The translations under genes and the position numbers were made by a program. A model generated the notes under the pieces. That model saw only the letters and a list, made by a program, of their open reading frames with translations, was not told the origin of the DNA and did no database searches. A DNA stretch of 64,000 nucleotides from Ceratotherium simum simum (lineage: Eukaryota > Chordata > Mammalia > Perissodactyla > Rhinocerotidae), in assembly GCF_000283155.1 (NCBI RefSeq), contig NW_004454171.1, forward strand, positions 11,653,815 through 11,717,814, in the 5' to 3' direction. Positions 55,480 through 64,000 of the stretch are shown piece after piece (positions within the stretch are counted from its first letter, which is position 1; each line of letters opens with the position of its first letter).

Positions 55480-56335
55480 ATAAGAAGCTGTTTAAGACCT
55501 AAGAAGAGAAGAAAAGGAAACTAGATCAAATAAGGAGATAGAAGAAAACTAGAAATGTATTGGCAGAACTAAAAATCTGCCTGTGGAATTATAAAAAAGA
55601 AGAATTAAAAATACACAAAAATCAATGTAACGTGAAAAAATCAAGACGATCTTCCAGAATACAATGGAAGAATGGAGATGAACATAATGATAAAGAGCAT
55701 GATAAATATGAAATGGAAAAAATCCCTTGTGTATGTATAAGTGGTCCTGAAGATGCAATGAGAGCAAATAATAGATTATTGAAACAATAATCAAACTCAT
55801 AGTAGAATAGAACATTTATGAGTTTAAGAAAGTCCTGAGTCAACAATATATCAAATAATTACTTAATGAGAAAAAAGATCTCTTACGAAACCAATGAAAA
55901 AACCCAAAACGAACACCTGAAATATAATGAAACAAAAAACAAGAAAAGAAGTTGTCAATAAACATATAAATCTATATCTTCCTAGCGATGGAAGAAAATA
56001 ACATCTTAAAGGTGTCATTTTTCATTTGTTTAGTTGCTTTAAAGAATTCAAACTCATTTTTCACAACTCTGGGAAATTTGTAGTGAAATATGTATTCTCA
56101 AGCCTTAATGATGAAAAATTATTACAAACTTACTGACAGGCAACCTGATGTTGTAATTTGAAAGTCTTGAACCTTTTTATCCTATAACTACACTTCTAGG
56201 AATTTAGCTTAAGTAATCAGAGAAACACACAAAGATATATGTATAATGAGTGATATTCATTACAGTCTTATTTAATGGTAAAAAGGGAAACAATCTCCAT
56301 ATGTCCAACCATCATTAAACAAATTATAATGTGTC
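55480..56335 (+). mobile_element. Old L1/HAL1 remnant
   Basis: 55630-55800 ('cagaatacaatggaagaatg', 'agagcaaataatagattatt') resembles the ORF1-like part of HAL1/old L1. 56150-56335 ('cttctaggaatttagcttaa', 'atcagagaaacacacaaaga', 'atatgtccaaccatcattaa') is clear distal L1 ORF2 sequence. Both are in plus orientation with the middle missing. Confidence 0.55.
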
Positions 56336-56339
56336 CCAG

Positions 56340-56771
56340 TTGCAGACGTGGAGAAGATGGGCATTCAGATTCATCCAGGTTTGGGGTTTGCCAAGTAGAT
56401 GCAAAAGAAAGACAACAGAACAGGACGGTTAGGACGGCTGGTAGAGGTTGGTTGAAGGAATAGTCGAAAAGAGTTGCCTGATAAACTGGAAGAAAATCTG
56501 CAAGAACCAGTACATTGAAAATAATTGAGTGAGGCTGCTGGAAAGATGAACATGTCATTTCAATGGTGAAACAGTTGAGTGAAAACCAGAGAATGGCCTT
56601 GGGGGTGCTTGGCTTGAGTAGAGTGGAAGAGGACCTCGGAGATGATTGAATTACCAGGGTATTGAATGAACTGTTTCTACTGATACTGAAGTCAGCCAGG
56701 AGGAAAGCAAGACGTTGGGTAGAAAGAAGGTCTATGAACTAAGTGTCAAAATCTTCTTTGAATGAAGAGGG
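56340..56771. other. Unassigned stretch
   Basis: Appears to continue on the far side of the MLT1 LTR (57165 onward). No family recognised. Confidence 0.35.
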
Positions 56772-57164
56772 TGCATTAGTTATCTAGGGCTGCCATAACG
56801 AAGTACTATACACTAGGTGTGCTAAAAAAACAGAAATTTATTTTCTTATAATTCTGGAAGCTAAAACTCCAAGATTAAAGTGTTGGCAGCGCAGGTTTCT
56901 TCTGGGACCTCTCTCCTTGGCTTGCAAATGGCTGTCTTCTCCCTCTGTCTTCACATGGTCTTCCCTCTGTGTGTCTGTATCCTAATTCCCTGTTCTTATA
57001 AGGACACCAGTCATATTGAATGAAGGCCCCCCTGAATGACCTCAATTTAATCTTAATTACCTCTTTAAAGACTCTATCTCCAAATATAGTCACAATCTGA
57101 GGTACTAGGACTTAGGACTTCAACACATGGATTTGGGGAGGGGGATACAATTTAGTCCATAACA
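56772..57164 (+). mobile_element. Solo MLT1-type LTR
   Basis: 393 bp starting TGCATTAGTTATCTAGGGC and ending CCATAACA. Internal blocks are 'cctctctccttggcttgcaa', 'cacatggtcttccctctgtg', 'cttataaggacaccagtcat', 'ccctgaatgacctcaattta' and 'tctaaggtact'-type sequence near 57100. Flanks gaggg (56767-56771) and gagtg (57165-57169) form a one-mismatch 5-bp target duplication. Confidence 0.9.
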
Positions 57165-57169
57165 GAGTG

Positions 57170-57735
57170 ACCACGAGCTTGAGAAGTGACAAAAACTAGG
57201 AGGAACATATGAAGTTATATCAAATGAGATGAGCATAAATGAAAGATAAATGACTTTTAGTGGCAGTGTGGAGACACCAACTTCACCAACCCAGTTGTAC
57301 ATGGAGTGGGGAAGAAAAAGGATCTTCATTTCAGAAAGTGACCACAAAATCACATCCTCAGTGGTGAGGCAGGTAAAGCCAGAAGAAAAAAGAACATTTA
57401 GTAAAGCAGTTAAAGATTTAGCAGGAAGAAATTTCAGTCAAAATGGCATAGTAGATTCATGCTTTCTCACACTCCCACTTCTCTCAACACATGCCAGTGT
57501 GATCAAATAGAAAAAGAGCAAACAAAAACAACCAGACTTTTGAAGAAATAAATATCACCCTGGACCAGGAGCAGAGTGGAAACATCAATGGCTAAAACAC
57601 AGCCCTGCTGAGTGCTAATGCAGATGCCAGCAGGTGGTAGAATGTTCATCATCTCTGGGAATAAAAATGTCCCAAGGATTGGGGATGGACCCCTTCTCTC
57701 CTACAAGAAGCAAAAAAAAGAAATCACTTAGCTTT
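57170..57735. other. Unassigned stretch
   Basis: No gene recognised. 'gtcaaaatggcatagtagat' at about 57437 recalls the start of old L1 5' regions, but the rest is not convincing. Confidence 0.35.
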
Positions 57736-57739
57736 TATG

Positions 57740-58640
57740 ATATTTACCAATGAGCTCCACTTTACTAAATCCAGCAGTCAGTTCTCAACCCTTATGTTCT
57801 TTTTTCCTATTATTAACATTGTTCTGGTTTATCACTCTCTCTTCTTTTTTTTTAATCTTCTTTGCAATTCTTTTACTCTCTCCTCTTGAAATGCTTTCTT
57901 CACTTTGCTTCCCAAACACCACTCTTTCCACTTCTCATACTTCACTGTCCTCTCATTCTCGTCTTCTGTATTGGCTCCGCCTCATCTACCCCAACTCTAA
58001 TCGGAGGCATAACCCAGAGCTTGACCCTCAGCTCTATTTATTCTCTTCTCTGATTACATTCTCTCCATGACTTCACTCATCTCATGGCCTAGCTACCACA
58101 CATTCCAACTCGCACATTAGATGTCTGTCCCTAACTTCAGAGCATAAATCCAACTTCCCACTTCACATCCCCACTTGAATATCTTGTAGGCATTCTAAAT
58201 GAATATTTCCCAAACCGAACTCCTGCTCTCTGCCCCTTCCTGCTCCATCTCCCCCTACCCCACATGGCCCAAATCTGCTCTTCCCGTCTTCGCCATCTTA
58301 GTGAACAGCACCCCAATCCTTCAAATTACTTACAATACAATTATTGGAATTGTCCTTGATTCCTCTCTTTCTATCTTATTCCACATCTAATCTATTTAGT
58401 TTTATCTTTAAGACATTACTCACTACCTCCATCGCATCCACCCCGATTGCTCACTCCACTCCAGCCACATTGGCCCCCTTGCTGTGCCCCAGTAGGCAAA
58501 GGTTCTCCTGCCTCGGGGCCTGTCCACTTGTTTCCTCTGCCTAAAATTCTCCTCTCCTTAGCTCAGGTCTTGCTCAAATATCACTTTTGCAAAGAGTCCT
58601 TCCCTGATCATTTTATATAAGATCACCAGGATGATGACTA
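57740..58640 (+). mobile_element. L2 LINE, plus strand, distal ORF2 and 3' part
   Basis: 'ctaaatgaatatttcccaaa' with 'ccgaactcctgctctctgcc' matches the L2 block around 'tccaaaactgaactcctgatc'. It continues with 'tcttagtgaacagcacccca', 'ggaattgtccttgattcctc', 'actccagccacattggcccc', 'tgcctcggggcctgtccact' and 'gcaaagagtccttccctgat'. A segment between about 58400 and 58430 of the family order is missing. Overlapping short frames here are relics. Confidence 0.82.
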
Positions 58641-58644
58641 TGCA

Positions 58645-58910
58645 GCAGACCTAAAAAGTAATCAGTCCAAATTAGAATGGGAAAGAAAGGCGCCCAAAGA
58701 GAATGTCGTCAAATGTAACAAACTGGGCTATTAATGAGCTGGATGACCCTAGCAATCAGGTGAAGGCACACAATTGTTTTATGGCAACAAGAAAAGCTGC
58801 AGTTGAGAATGTAAATGACATCAACATTGGTAAAGAGGGAGTCACAGCTGACTGAGGCAGATGTTTAGTGAGGGTCATGAGGAGCTGAGAGCTGGGGACT
58901 GCCCTCACGG
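58645..58910. other. Unassigned stretch
   Basis: No feature recognised. Confidence 0.35.
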
Positions 58911-58914
58911 AATA

Positions 58915-59110
58915 CTGGCCAAATTTACTGAGAATTCACAAAGTGCCAGCCCCTTGCTAAACACTTTAAATGGATTCTCTCATTTAAACCTCATAACATA
59001 AGGTTTATTTATAAACCGCATAAACCTTATAAAATAAGTATTATAATTACCCAGATTTTACAGATATATTGAGGAGTCTAGATATGGCACTTAAGGATGA
59101 TACATTAAGA
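58915..59110 (-). repeat. MIR SINE, minus strand
   Basis: 'tgctaaacactttaaatgga', 'ctctcatttaaacctcataa', 'ataattacccagattttaca' and 'gatatattgagga' follow the reverse complement of MIR. A short local duplication ('ataaaccttataaa' type) is present near 59010-59035. Confidence 0.7.
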
Positions 59111-59114
59111 AAAA

Positions 59115-60605
59115 GAGAGTTCAGTACATTTAGATTTATAAAATCAATTAATAAATGGATCATTAATAAGAATAAAACCTTTTCAGAAGTGGAAGAAACA
59201 GTGCAAGTATGCTAAATTTCTCATTTTTCATAGCAGGGAAGCAATATCTACTGAGTAAAGTTGACGAATCAAGAGGTGGAGGGACCGCCACATTACCCGA
59301 GATGATTAAACCACAAGAAGAACTGAAAACAGAAATGGGAGGAGATGGAGGATATGGCTGGGGGAGGAGATGTTTATTTTCTATATTATCGTCTCTGTAC
59401 TATTCAAATTCTATTATCAATACACACATCACATGTATAATGAAAGTTCTTCCAGTGTACCAGCAAGCATGCGAAAGAGCAGCCGTGGAGACAGCTGGGC
59501 AGCAGTGGTGGCATGCAGAAATCGAGAGGGTCTCCAGCTGTTTGGAGGGAAGCTGCCAATTATCCAGGAACCAGTAGAGAAGACAAGTTCTAGAAGCAAG
59601 GGGTCAGCTCAGCTCAGGGATCCACAGAGTGGCGTCTTCTGCCAACCCTGTCCCTTTTGCTCACCACCAGCCCTGTGCCACAATCGACGTCTGTGGCCAC
59701 TGGAGGAGACTTCTAACCTTGACATAAAATCTGCAGTTTTCATGTCTATTTGGTACTTTCTCTGCTCATTAAGCATATATACATATATACGTAACTATAT
59801 ACATTCATGTGTATAGGTACTCCTCATATTACACATGTCTGTAGGGAGAACTGCATGCTGCCCATCAGAAAACAGGTCCCAGGGGTGTAGGTGGGCAGTT
59901 CAGGCAGAGCAGAGGGGCCTAAGCAAAAACCTTTACCACAGCGACAGGCAAGCATCATCTTCTATCTAGCATCTTCTATCTAGCTTGCATCCTTTTGATT
60001 ACATGCAATTTTAAACAGACATAGAGTTAGCTTACAGGACTACCTTTTTAGACCTGGTTGTCAAAGAAGTGTTTATACACACTCCACAGGTGGAACATTT
60101 TACCCCCAAACAAATTTGAGTGCAGAGAACTCTTCTTTTTAAGGAAGCAAAGAGAACTGCTTTTCTGCCAAGACCCATAAATTGACAATTTACCTTAAGA
60201 ATAAAGAAGAAGGGAGATTTTATGGAAGATTGCAACTATTGAATCATTCTGTCATTAAATCAATTACTGCATCTGATTAGTTTTCCAATACCACTTGGAG
60301 TAGAGAAAATGTTGTTGGCAAAATACTAGTAAAAATCTGGCAGCCCAGAGATTTAAACATTAGCAGCCATTCAGAAACAGAGGCAACTTGGTAGAATGCA
60401 AAAGAATCCTTTGATCTAATTACTTCCACTAGTAAACCCTACCATTTTTCTTCCCACTGATTTGTTTAGTTTCACAGCATGAGCTCAATTAATCTCTTTT
60501 TACTGAGAGGTCATGTAAATTCATATCTTCACTATAAATATTTTGAAAGGCCTAACAGCTATGCAATATTTTGTTAACTCTTTGGTACCCGAAATTACCA
60601 CATGC
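59115..60605. other. Unassigned region
   Basis: A TA/CA-rich patch lies at 59776-59812. A perfect 14-bp tandem duplication (catcttctatctag, twice) is at 59956-59983. Overlapping frames of 122 and 148 codons near 59209-59816 have no recognisable domain. Confidence 0.42.
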
Positions 60606-60609
60606 ACAA

Positions 60610-60672
60610 AAAGATTACAAATACAAAACTTGGTACACAGGAGGCACTCAGTAAAGTATTATTTAAATAATG
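60610..60672 (+). repeat. MIR/L2 3'-end fragment
   Basis: 'aacttggtacacaggaggca' followed by 'ctcagtaaagtatta' matches the shared 3' end (cttggcacatagtaggtgctcaataaatg). Confidence 0.5.
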
Positions 60673-60679
60673 TGATATA

Positions 60680-61115
60680 CTTGTATCATATCAAATGACT
60701 ATAAACATCAGTAAAATTTAGACAGGGAGAACATGCTTAGACTATCCAATGAATAAATATAAAACAGCTGGATTAAATGACCAGGCATGCAGAAAATTGT
60801 AAATGTGTGAATAATTAAATCTTTTGAATAAAAATGAGCAAATATATAATAACTGAAACTCCAGATCACTGGGAAGGAATTTTGTCTTCACAGCTTTCCC
60901 CTTTCGTATATTTCAACTACAAGTTCTCAACAAAGCAGTCTCTATGTTTCTCCTGTGATGACACCTGCAAATAGAATGGACAGAGCTGAGAGCTTACCCT
61001 CCCCCACAGGTAGTGGGGACAATCAAATGGATAGATGTAAACTCTGATTCAAGCCCCAAGCAATTATCTAGGTATCAGGGGAAAAAATAGGTGATCAGAA
61101 TCATCTTATAGCCAC
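60680..61115. other. Unassigned stretch
   Basis: No feature recognised. Confidence 0.4.
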
Positions 61116-61119
61116 TGTA

Positions 61120-61325
61120 CAGTGATGGGCTGCATAATGACGGACCACATTTCCGACGGTGGTCCCATAAGATTAGTACCATATAGCCTAGGTGTGTAGT
61201 AGGCTATACCATCTAGGTTTGTGTAAGTACACTCTACGATGTTCACACAACAACAGACTTGCCTAACAGTGCATTTGTCATAATGTATCCCCATCGTTAA
61301 GCAATGCATGGCTGTATCCGAAAAC
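61120..61325 (+). mobile_element. Internally deleted medium-reiteration repeat, probably a DNA transposon
   Basis: 'gctgcataatgacggaccac', 'gacggtggtcccataagatt', 'atagcctaggtgtgtagtag', 'taccatctaggtttgtgtaa' and the end 'tatccccatcgttaagcaat' followed by 'gcatggctgta' match a mammalian repeat I remember by sequence but cannot name securely. Both ends carry TGCATxATGACGG/TGCxTTAACGATGGGG-like inverted sequence, which suggests a DNA transposon. About 200 bp of the usual middle, between 'agattagtac' and 'catatagcct', is missing. Confidence 0.6.
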
Positions 61326-61664
61326 ACTCCTTGGAGCAGAGTAATCTGATATTCAACCTTAGTTGCAATTCCTGCCAAATTGAATAGCTTTACACTTTCT
61401 TACCTCTTTATCTGGCATTATTAAGCAAAAGTACTCAGGAGAAAGGATTTTGTGTATAGCAATGAGCCTTGCAGAAGGGAAGAAGAAATAGAGCAGTATT
61501 TTTCTTCTTATTCATTATGGGACATTTCATTTATTCTCAATCTGTTTTACCTTAACTATCCATCACAGCCCCTACAGACACTGTGAGATATGTAAGTAAA
61601 GTAAGAAGGCAGAGAAAATCATCAATTTAATAAAAAGCCACATTTCAAAAGTTGCCTGGCATGG

Positions 61665-61880
61665 TTGTTACACACACAGTTTCTAATAGTTACATGCACC
61701 TGGGTTCAAATCCCAATTCTGTCACTTACAAGCCACATGATCTGTAAAACAGATGGAAAATACCACATATCTCAGAGGGCTGGTGAGAGAAGTAGAAGAG
61801 TAGTAATGAGAAGTAAATGAAAAGCTCAGAGCATTTGAGGCCTGACGCCTAATAAGAATCAATAACTAGCTATTGTTATT
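61665..61880 (+). repeat. MIR SINE
   Basis: 'acctgggttcaaatcccaat' (well-kept B box), 'ctgtcacttacaagccacat', then a gap, 'atgatctgtaaaacagatgg' and the tail region 'ctcagagcatttgaggcctg'. Confidence 0.78.
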
Positions 61881-61884
61881 CAAC

Positions 61885-62380
61885 AAATTTTAGATTTTGG
61901 AACAGGGTTTATTCTTTCCTTTAGAAAAAAAGTTATAAATGGTGGTTACAATGCCAGGTTAGGCTACAAAAGCTTATTTAACGCATAATGTTTATAGCTG
62001 GGCATTAACAGTGTTATAAAACCAAACCACCAATTTCACAGGATCACCAGCCATGACCTCCACGAGCATCTTACCTAAGCCAACCCCCATGCCCACCCTC
62101 TCAGACCAGACTCTGCTTCCTTCTGGAGCCTCCAGAAGTTTGGAGATGGGGAGTCTCTACCCCATCTTCCAGGGCTGCACCAGGGAGAAGGGATCCTCAC
62201 AATACAAGCCAGAACTCTGTGCCTTTCCTGTGGAGACACTGCTACAGTGGGGTGTAGCTTTATACACCATGAATCAAGAAGCCCTCTGGGTCCTTGGGAG
62301 ATTTCCAGACCTTAGCACTGACAGGATATTGCTCTGCGAACCAAAAAAGAGCTCGGAGCCAGACCCAGGACCACTCTGTT
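61885..62380. other. Unassigned stretch
   Basis: A 125-codon plus-strand frame (62053-62430) crosses this stretch. It has no domain resemblance and runs into repeat sequence, so I treat it as chance. Confidence 0.4.
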
Positions 62381-62384
62381 CCTT

Positions 62385-62452
62385 GAGCAGTTTACCACCG
62401 TCTTTGTGCACAGTGCTTAGAACATTGTAGGAAATCAATAAAGGTTAATTAA
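62385..62452 (+). repeat. L2/MIR 3'-end fragment
   Basis: 'cacagtgcttagaacattgt' followed by 'aggaaatcaataaaggttaa' matches the 3' terminus of L2/MIR. Confidence 0.6.
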
Positions 62453-62464
62453 CTTAAAATTACA

Positions 62465-63015
62465 AAAGGCCCCTCACAGCGGCCTCCAAACTCCTAAATG
62501 TGCTGTGTTTGTTCATCTCTCTGTGACTTGACTTGAAGTCTTCCTTTTGTCTGAAATGCTCTCCACCCCATTCCTTTCATGTGAGCAAAGAGTCATCCTT
62601 GAAGACCCAGCTGAGAGGCCACCCACTCCCAGCACTCTTTCCTGGCTCCCCCAGAAGTCAGCCTCTGAGGTGGCACCCACAGCAGTCATCCCCCAGCTCT
62701 GCCCTGTCATTGTGGCTTTGCAAGCACCGTTACTCAACACTTCCAGGCTTTCTTGTGCACAGGAATCATCTGGGCAGCTTGTGAAGAGAGAGGATCCCTG
62801 GACTTCACCCCCCAGAGACTCAGTAATAGGCTGGGGAGGGATCCCAGAGCCTGCTCTGTTAACAAGCTCGCCAGAGGTTCCGATGGAGGGGAAACTATGG
62901 TGTGGGTAACGGAGAGCATTTAGGCAGAGACACGACTGTACTTACTGCTCTAGCGCCACCACTTAGTACAGTGCCCCAAGCACCATAGATGTTCAATAAA
63001 CGTTTGTTGTTAAAG
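62465..63015 (+). mobile_element. L2 3' region interrupted by a hAT element
   Basis: 'cttttgtctgaaatgctctc', 'atccttgaagacccagctga' and 'ctcccagcactctttcctgg' follow L2 3' sequence. The true L2 end 'gtacagtgccccaagcacca' followed by 'atgttcaataaacgtttgtt' resumes after the nested MER5-type piece. Confidence 0.72.
62755..62900 (+). mobile_element. hAT-Charlie (MER5-type) element nested in L2
   Basis: 'gcacaggaatcatctgggca', 'gcttgtgaagag', 'cttcaccccccagagactca' and 'ctgttaacaagctcgccaga' follow the near-palindromic MER5-type layout. Confidence 0.7.
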
Positions 63016-63054
63016 GGGCGGGCATTTGAAAAAGTGGGTATTCATCTATCAAAA

Positions 63055-63155
63055 AATAAATTTATTGAGTGTATAGTAATTATACAAGGTCCTACCAACA
63101 CTGAAGTGGGTAGTCATCAAGATCCAATATGGAGCTTGAGGACAAGTGCATGAAA
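63055..63155 (+). repeat. Probable L2 fragment
   Basis: 'aaatttattgagtgtatagt' and 'aggtcctaccaacactgaag' weakly follow 'tttattgagcacctactatgtgcc...'. Low certainty. Confidence 0.35.
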
Positions 63156-63239
63156 TCAATGGAAACAAAGGTATCGAAGACTGTACTATTATCCTGCTGC
63201 AGAGCCAGCTAGAATTAGAATTTCTCAGGCCCATCTTTA

Positions 63240-63418
63240 GGCCAGTGGTTCTCAGTTGTGTCTGCACATTGGAATCACCTGGAGACTTCAAACTACTGAT
63301 GCCTTGACCTCCATCTCTAGAGCGTCCAAATATGTCTGGGGTTGAGAGTCTGCACCAAGATTTTTAAAAGCCCCCCAGGTGGTTCTTCTGTGTAGCCAGG
63401 GTTGAGAGTTACTACTGT
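63240..63418 (+). mobile_element. MER5A hAT element, near full length
   Basis: The left end 'ccagtggttctcagttgtgt', with 'ctgcacattggaatcacctg', and the right end 'tgtgtagccagggttgagag' with 'ttactactg' form the inverted termini of MER5A. The middle 'agatttttaaaagcccccca' is typical. Confidence 0.9.
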
Positions 63419-63424
63419 AGGCTC

Positions 63425-63605
63425 ACATAGCACACTGCTTGTACCTCTCCTGCAATACTTACTTTATTCTGCCTCACTTTCCCAAATCTGTTTACTGATA
63501 TCCCCCTCTCACCTCTCACCAGATTCTAAGCTTCTTGAAGTCAGGTACCAAATCATATTCACCTTTTATTTCCTTATGCTGCCCAGAACAGAAGTCTATA
63601 CTTAG
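63425..63605 (+). repeat. L2 3' fragment
   Basis: 'gcctcactttcccaaatctg', 'ccagattctaagcttcttga' and 'agtcaggtaccaaatcatat' match the L2 3' block (ctagaatgtaagctccatgagggcaggg). Confidence 0.7.
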
Positions 63606-63617
63606 GACGTGTGATAC

Positions 63618-64000
63618 TGTGATTATAATAAGAAATATACATTTAGTCTTTGTCCAGTTCCTGGCACAGAGCTCCTAAAACCCCTGGAATTTCCTAAGTG
63701 ATGAAAGTGACAAAGGTGTCTTTTGTTATGTTAATGAGATGAATTTTGGAAAAGCCCTAGGTAACCTAAAGTTGAGGACTGATTGCCAGGGGACCCAACC
63801 ATGTGATTAGAAGGTTGGAACTTTCAGTTCCACTCCCCTGACCCCTGCGGAGGGGAGAGGGGAAGTTGAATCAATCACCAATAGCCAATGATTTAATCAA
63901 TCATGGCTATGTAATGAAGCCTCTATAAAAACCCATAAGGCTGTGGTTGCTGAATACATGGAGGTGCTCGGAAAGTGACGCACTTGCTCAGAGAGGGCAT
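63618..64000 (+). mobile_element. ERVL-type LTR, truncated by the window end
   Basis: Starts TGTGATTATAATAAG. It includes 'agttcctggcacagagctcc', 'gttatgttaatgagatgaat', 'aaccatgtgattagaaggtt' and 'aatcaatcaccaatagccaa'. A TATA-like CTATAAAAA lies at 63923-63931, and 'acatggaggtgctcgg' follows. The layout of CCAAT-like sites followed by a TATA box fits a retroviral LTR promoter. It resembles LTR33/LTR16-type ERVL LTRs, but the subfamily is from memory. The 3' end lies beyond the window, so it is unknown whether it is solo. Confidence 0.75.

Noticed and set aside
59209..59816. Overlapping 122- and 148-codon ORFs
   Set aside because: Two frames overlap, the translations are of low complexity in parts, and no domain or splice-consistent structure is seen.
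62053..62430. 125-codon plus-strand ORF
   Set aside because: No family resemblance; the end overlaps L2/MIR 3' sequence and there is no supporting context.
1..64000. CRISPR arrays, operons, prophage or bacterial features
   Set aside because: The repeat content is mammalian. No regularly spaced direct repeats, ribosome-binding sites or compact gene order are present.

Overview
The window looks like nuclear DNA of a perissodactyl mammal, most likely horse or a close relative. The evidence is at least six tRNA-Ser-derived SINEs of the equine ERE type. They have Pol III A and B boxes, the conserved 'gctttggggaga' and 'gatcttcctca' blocks, poly-A tails and target-site duplications. They lie in a background of placental-mammal repeats: L1, L2, MIR, MER5-type hAT elements, and MaLR and other LTRs. 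Base composition is AT-rich, there is no CpG island, and I find no coding exon I can defend. All ORFs are short, and the longer ones fall in repeats. It is best read as intergenic or deep intronic sequence.

Layout. 1-2.5 kb: MIR copies, an old MLT1-like LTR and an L2 scrap. 2.5-4.8 kb: a 5'-truncated L1 interrupted by an ERE. 4.8-9 kb: mostly unassigned sequence with a possible decayed pseudogene, MIR/L2 fragments, a polypurine tract, a TG/CA tract and an old L1 carrying a nested younger L1. 9-11.9 kb: AT-rich, unassigned. 11.9-17.9 kb: one long ancient L1, 5' region to 3' end with internal deletions, broken by an ERE and a MaLR LTR. 18-25 kb: mostly unassigned. 25-27 kb: a long L2 with reverse-transcriptase-region homology. 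27-36 kb: a minus-strand ERE, MIR and MER5 copies, two non-repetitive GC-richer blocks, and a striking imperfect inverted repeat at 32835-32976. 36-39.3 kb: an old L1 stuffed with two EREs and an MLT1A LTR, just after another ERE. 39-41 kb: two L2s in head-to-head orientation with MIRs inside. 41-64 kb: scattered MER5, MaLR LTR, L1, L2 and MIR copies, a composite tRNA-headed SINE with an RTE-like tail (53.2-53.5 kb), and an ERVL-type LTR cut off by the window end.

No genes work together here. What can be read is a history of insertions. Intact target-site duplications give the order in several places, for example L1, then MLT1A, then ERE at 36.9-39.3 kb. The most unusual element is the 61-bp-arm hairpin at 32.8-33.0 kb, which I cannot assign to a known family. 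Subfamily names throughout come from remembered consensus features, not from a database search, so family-level calls are firmer than subfamily calls.
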